Positions 19,541 to 20,610 of a DNA stretch of 20,610 bases are shown here, piece by piece; within the stretch, counting starts at the first letter, position 1, and every line of letters starts with the position of its first letter. Source of the stretch: a virus; the IMG/VR virus record IMGVR_UViG_3300032242_002619, positions 1-20,610 of that record. The stretch is one strand, 5' to 3'. The position numbers and the translations under genes were made by a program. The notes under the pieces are model-generated. The model worked only from the letters and a program-made list of their open reading frames with translations, was not told where the DNA came from and ran no database searches.

Positions 19541-20554
19541 ATGGCAGAAAATGAAAAAGATGTTCCTGTGAAGGAACTTGAAGACGGTTCAGCTTTAGTT
19601 AATGTTGAACTTCCAGAAGAATTGGAAGTAGAAACAGAAAACGACGAACCAAAAAAGAAGAAAAAAGACAAAAAAGCTGAAAAAGACGAAGATCACGAAG
19701 ACGACGAAGAAGCCCATGCCGCAGCCGATGATGAAGCTGCCGAAGAAGGCGAAACTGACGAAGAACGTGAAGCTATTCGTGAAGCTCGCAGAGAAGAACG
19801 CAGACTCAAGAAAGATTTAAAGAAGCAACGCGAAATTTCTGCAAGAAACAAGATTACTGCACTTGAACGACGCAATGCTGAGTTGGCAGAGCGCCTAGCT
19901 AAAGTGGAAAGCACTGCAACATCGTATCAATTTGCGCAATTAGATAAGGCTATCGAAGACGAAGCCGCTAAAATCGAATATGCCAAATTAAAGATGCTAG
20001 AAGCTGCTCGAAACAACGATGCTGCCGGACAAGTAGAATATTTGGAGCAATTGACTGACGCTAAACAGCGTTTTAATCAAGCGCAACATTATAAAAAACA
20101 ACAACTCGAGCAAGCTAAAGCACCAAAGCAAAATGTTCCTAACCCAGTTAACACTGAGGTTCAGCAAAATGCCACAAAATGGTTAAAAAAGAACTCTTGG
20201 TACGATCCACAGGCTCGAGACACAGATAGTAGAATTGCCAAAGTAGTTGACCAAGAACTTGCCCAAGATGGGTGGGATCCATCAGACCCAGAATACTGGG
20301 ACGAATTGGATAGTCGTTTATCATCACGATTACCTCACCGCTATACATCAAAAGGTGGTTCAAATCAACGTCGATCTGCAGGCCCAACGGCTTCTAGCCG
20401 CACAAGCAACCCATCGGGACAAAAACCCGGCACCATTACGCTAAGCCGTGATCGTGTACAAGCAATTAAAGATGCTGGTGCTTGGGATGATGTAGAAAGA
20501 CGCAACAAAATGATCCGCGCCTATGCGCAGTATGATCGTCAAAATAAAGGTTAA
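19541..20554 (+). CDS. Scaffold-like coiled-coil protein
   Basis: The 337-residue product has an N-terminal ELEDGSALVNVELPEE (12-27), a lysine then acid-rich stretch (about 35-75), a long coiled coil (about 73-200), and a basic, serine-rich end with a helical tail (RVQAIKDAGAWDDVERRNKM). Charge blocks plus coiled coil with a basic C-terminus are usual for phage scaffolding proteins, which shape the procapsid and then leave. Its place between portal and the next gene fits. No protease motif is visible. It may instead be a minor head protein. Confidence 0.72.
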   Translation: MAENEKDVPVKELEDGSALVNVELPEELEVETENDEPKKKKKDKKAEKDEDHEDDEEAHAAADDEAAEEGETDEEREAIREARREERRLKKDLKKQREISARNKITALERRNAELAERLAKVESTATSYQFAQLDKAIEDEAAKIEYAKLKMLEAARNNDAAGQVEYLEQLTDAKQRFNQAQHYKKQQLEQAKAPKQNVPNPVNTEVQQNATKWLKKNSWYDPQARDTDSRIAKVVDQELAQDGWDPSDPEYWDELDSRLSSRLPHRYTSKGGSNQRRSAGPTASSRTSNPSGQKPGTITLSRDRVQAIKDAGAWDDVERRNKMIRAYAQYDRQNKG

Positions 20555-20610
20555 TGAAAATGGCAAATACAAGAATTAAACGTGACTTAGATGATCGCTT
20601 AGCCGATCGA
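20554..20610 (+). CDS. Start of next late gene, truncated by window edge
   Basis: The frame opens MKMANTRIKRDLDDRLADR and runs off the edge. ATG 20554 overlaps the scaffold-like stop (TAATG); ATG 20560 is the alternative, with AAAGG nine bases upstream. In this order the next gene would often encode the major capsid protein, but 19 residues do not show that. Confidence 0.6.
   Translation, partial: MKMANTRIKRDLDDRLADR

Overview
The window is part of a tailed, double-stranded DNA bacteriophage genome. Long runs of small, tightly overlapping genes, a primase-helicase, a phage sigma factor, a large terminase subunit, a portal protein and a scaffold-like protein all point that way. No integrase, repressor, tRNA or CRISPR array is visible, so nothing suggests lysogeny. 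The large P22-like portal hints at a short-tailed phage, but no tail genes are in view. The host cannot be fixed from this sequence; it should use Shine-Dalgarno sequences of the AAGGAGG type.

The genome reads outward from a control region at about 12.1-12.96 kb. Everything left of it (about 12.1 kb down to 1) lies on the minus strand. In reading order this arm holds: a compositionally distinct block of small genes (12.1-9.5 kb); a gene-free spacer (9.2-9.5 kb); a chain of small unknown genes joined by ATGA or TAATG overlaps (9.2-6.8 kb); a sigma-70-family factor that lacks region 4 (6.1-6.7 kb); three glycosyltransferase-like genes (3.5-5.7 kb); a spacer with 9-bp iterons (3.2-3.5 kb); a PrimPol/D5/SF3 primase-helicase (0.9-3.2 kb); and four small genes running to the left edge. 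Six of the small genes (40-55 codons) are reported from tight packing and good ribosome-binding sites; two others (30 and 51 codons) needed their starts moved inward.

Right of the control region, on the plus strand, is the late or morphogenesis arm: a 101-codon gene of unknown role, a free-standing degenerate intein-like gene, terL, the portal gene, two small genes, a GroES-like co-chaperonin, a coiled-coil scaffold-like protein, and the start of one more gene at the edge, possibly the coat protein.

Four pieces of unexplained structure stand out. (1) Three late-arm units begin with the same bipartite motif, TTGGGRCGGAA-N11-TTTGCATTAGT, with identical spacing; its downstream half also precedes the primase gene. 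This looks like a phage-specific promoter, and the truncated phage sigma is the obvious candidate reader. (2) Two near-identical 120-bp elements, each three 9-bp iterons, an AT-rich core and three inverted iterons, stand at 3.4 and 12.8 kb and look like origins or master control sites. (3) Four neighbouring genes share an identical 20-bp sequence ending in their ATG, comparable to the start-associated sequences of some mycobacteriophages. (4) The intein-like gene next to terL appears to have lost every catalytic position yet keeps an open frame of about 330 codons, suggesting domestication.
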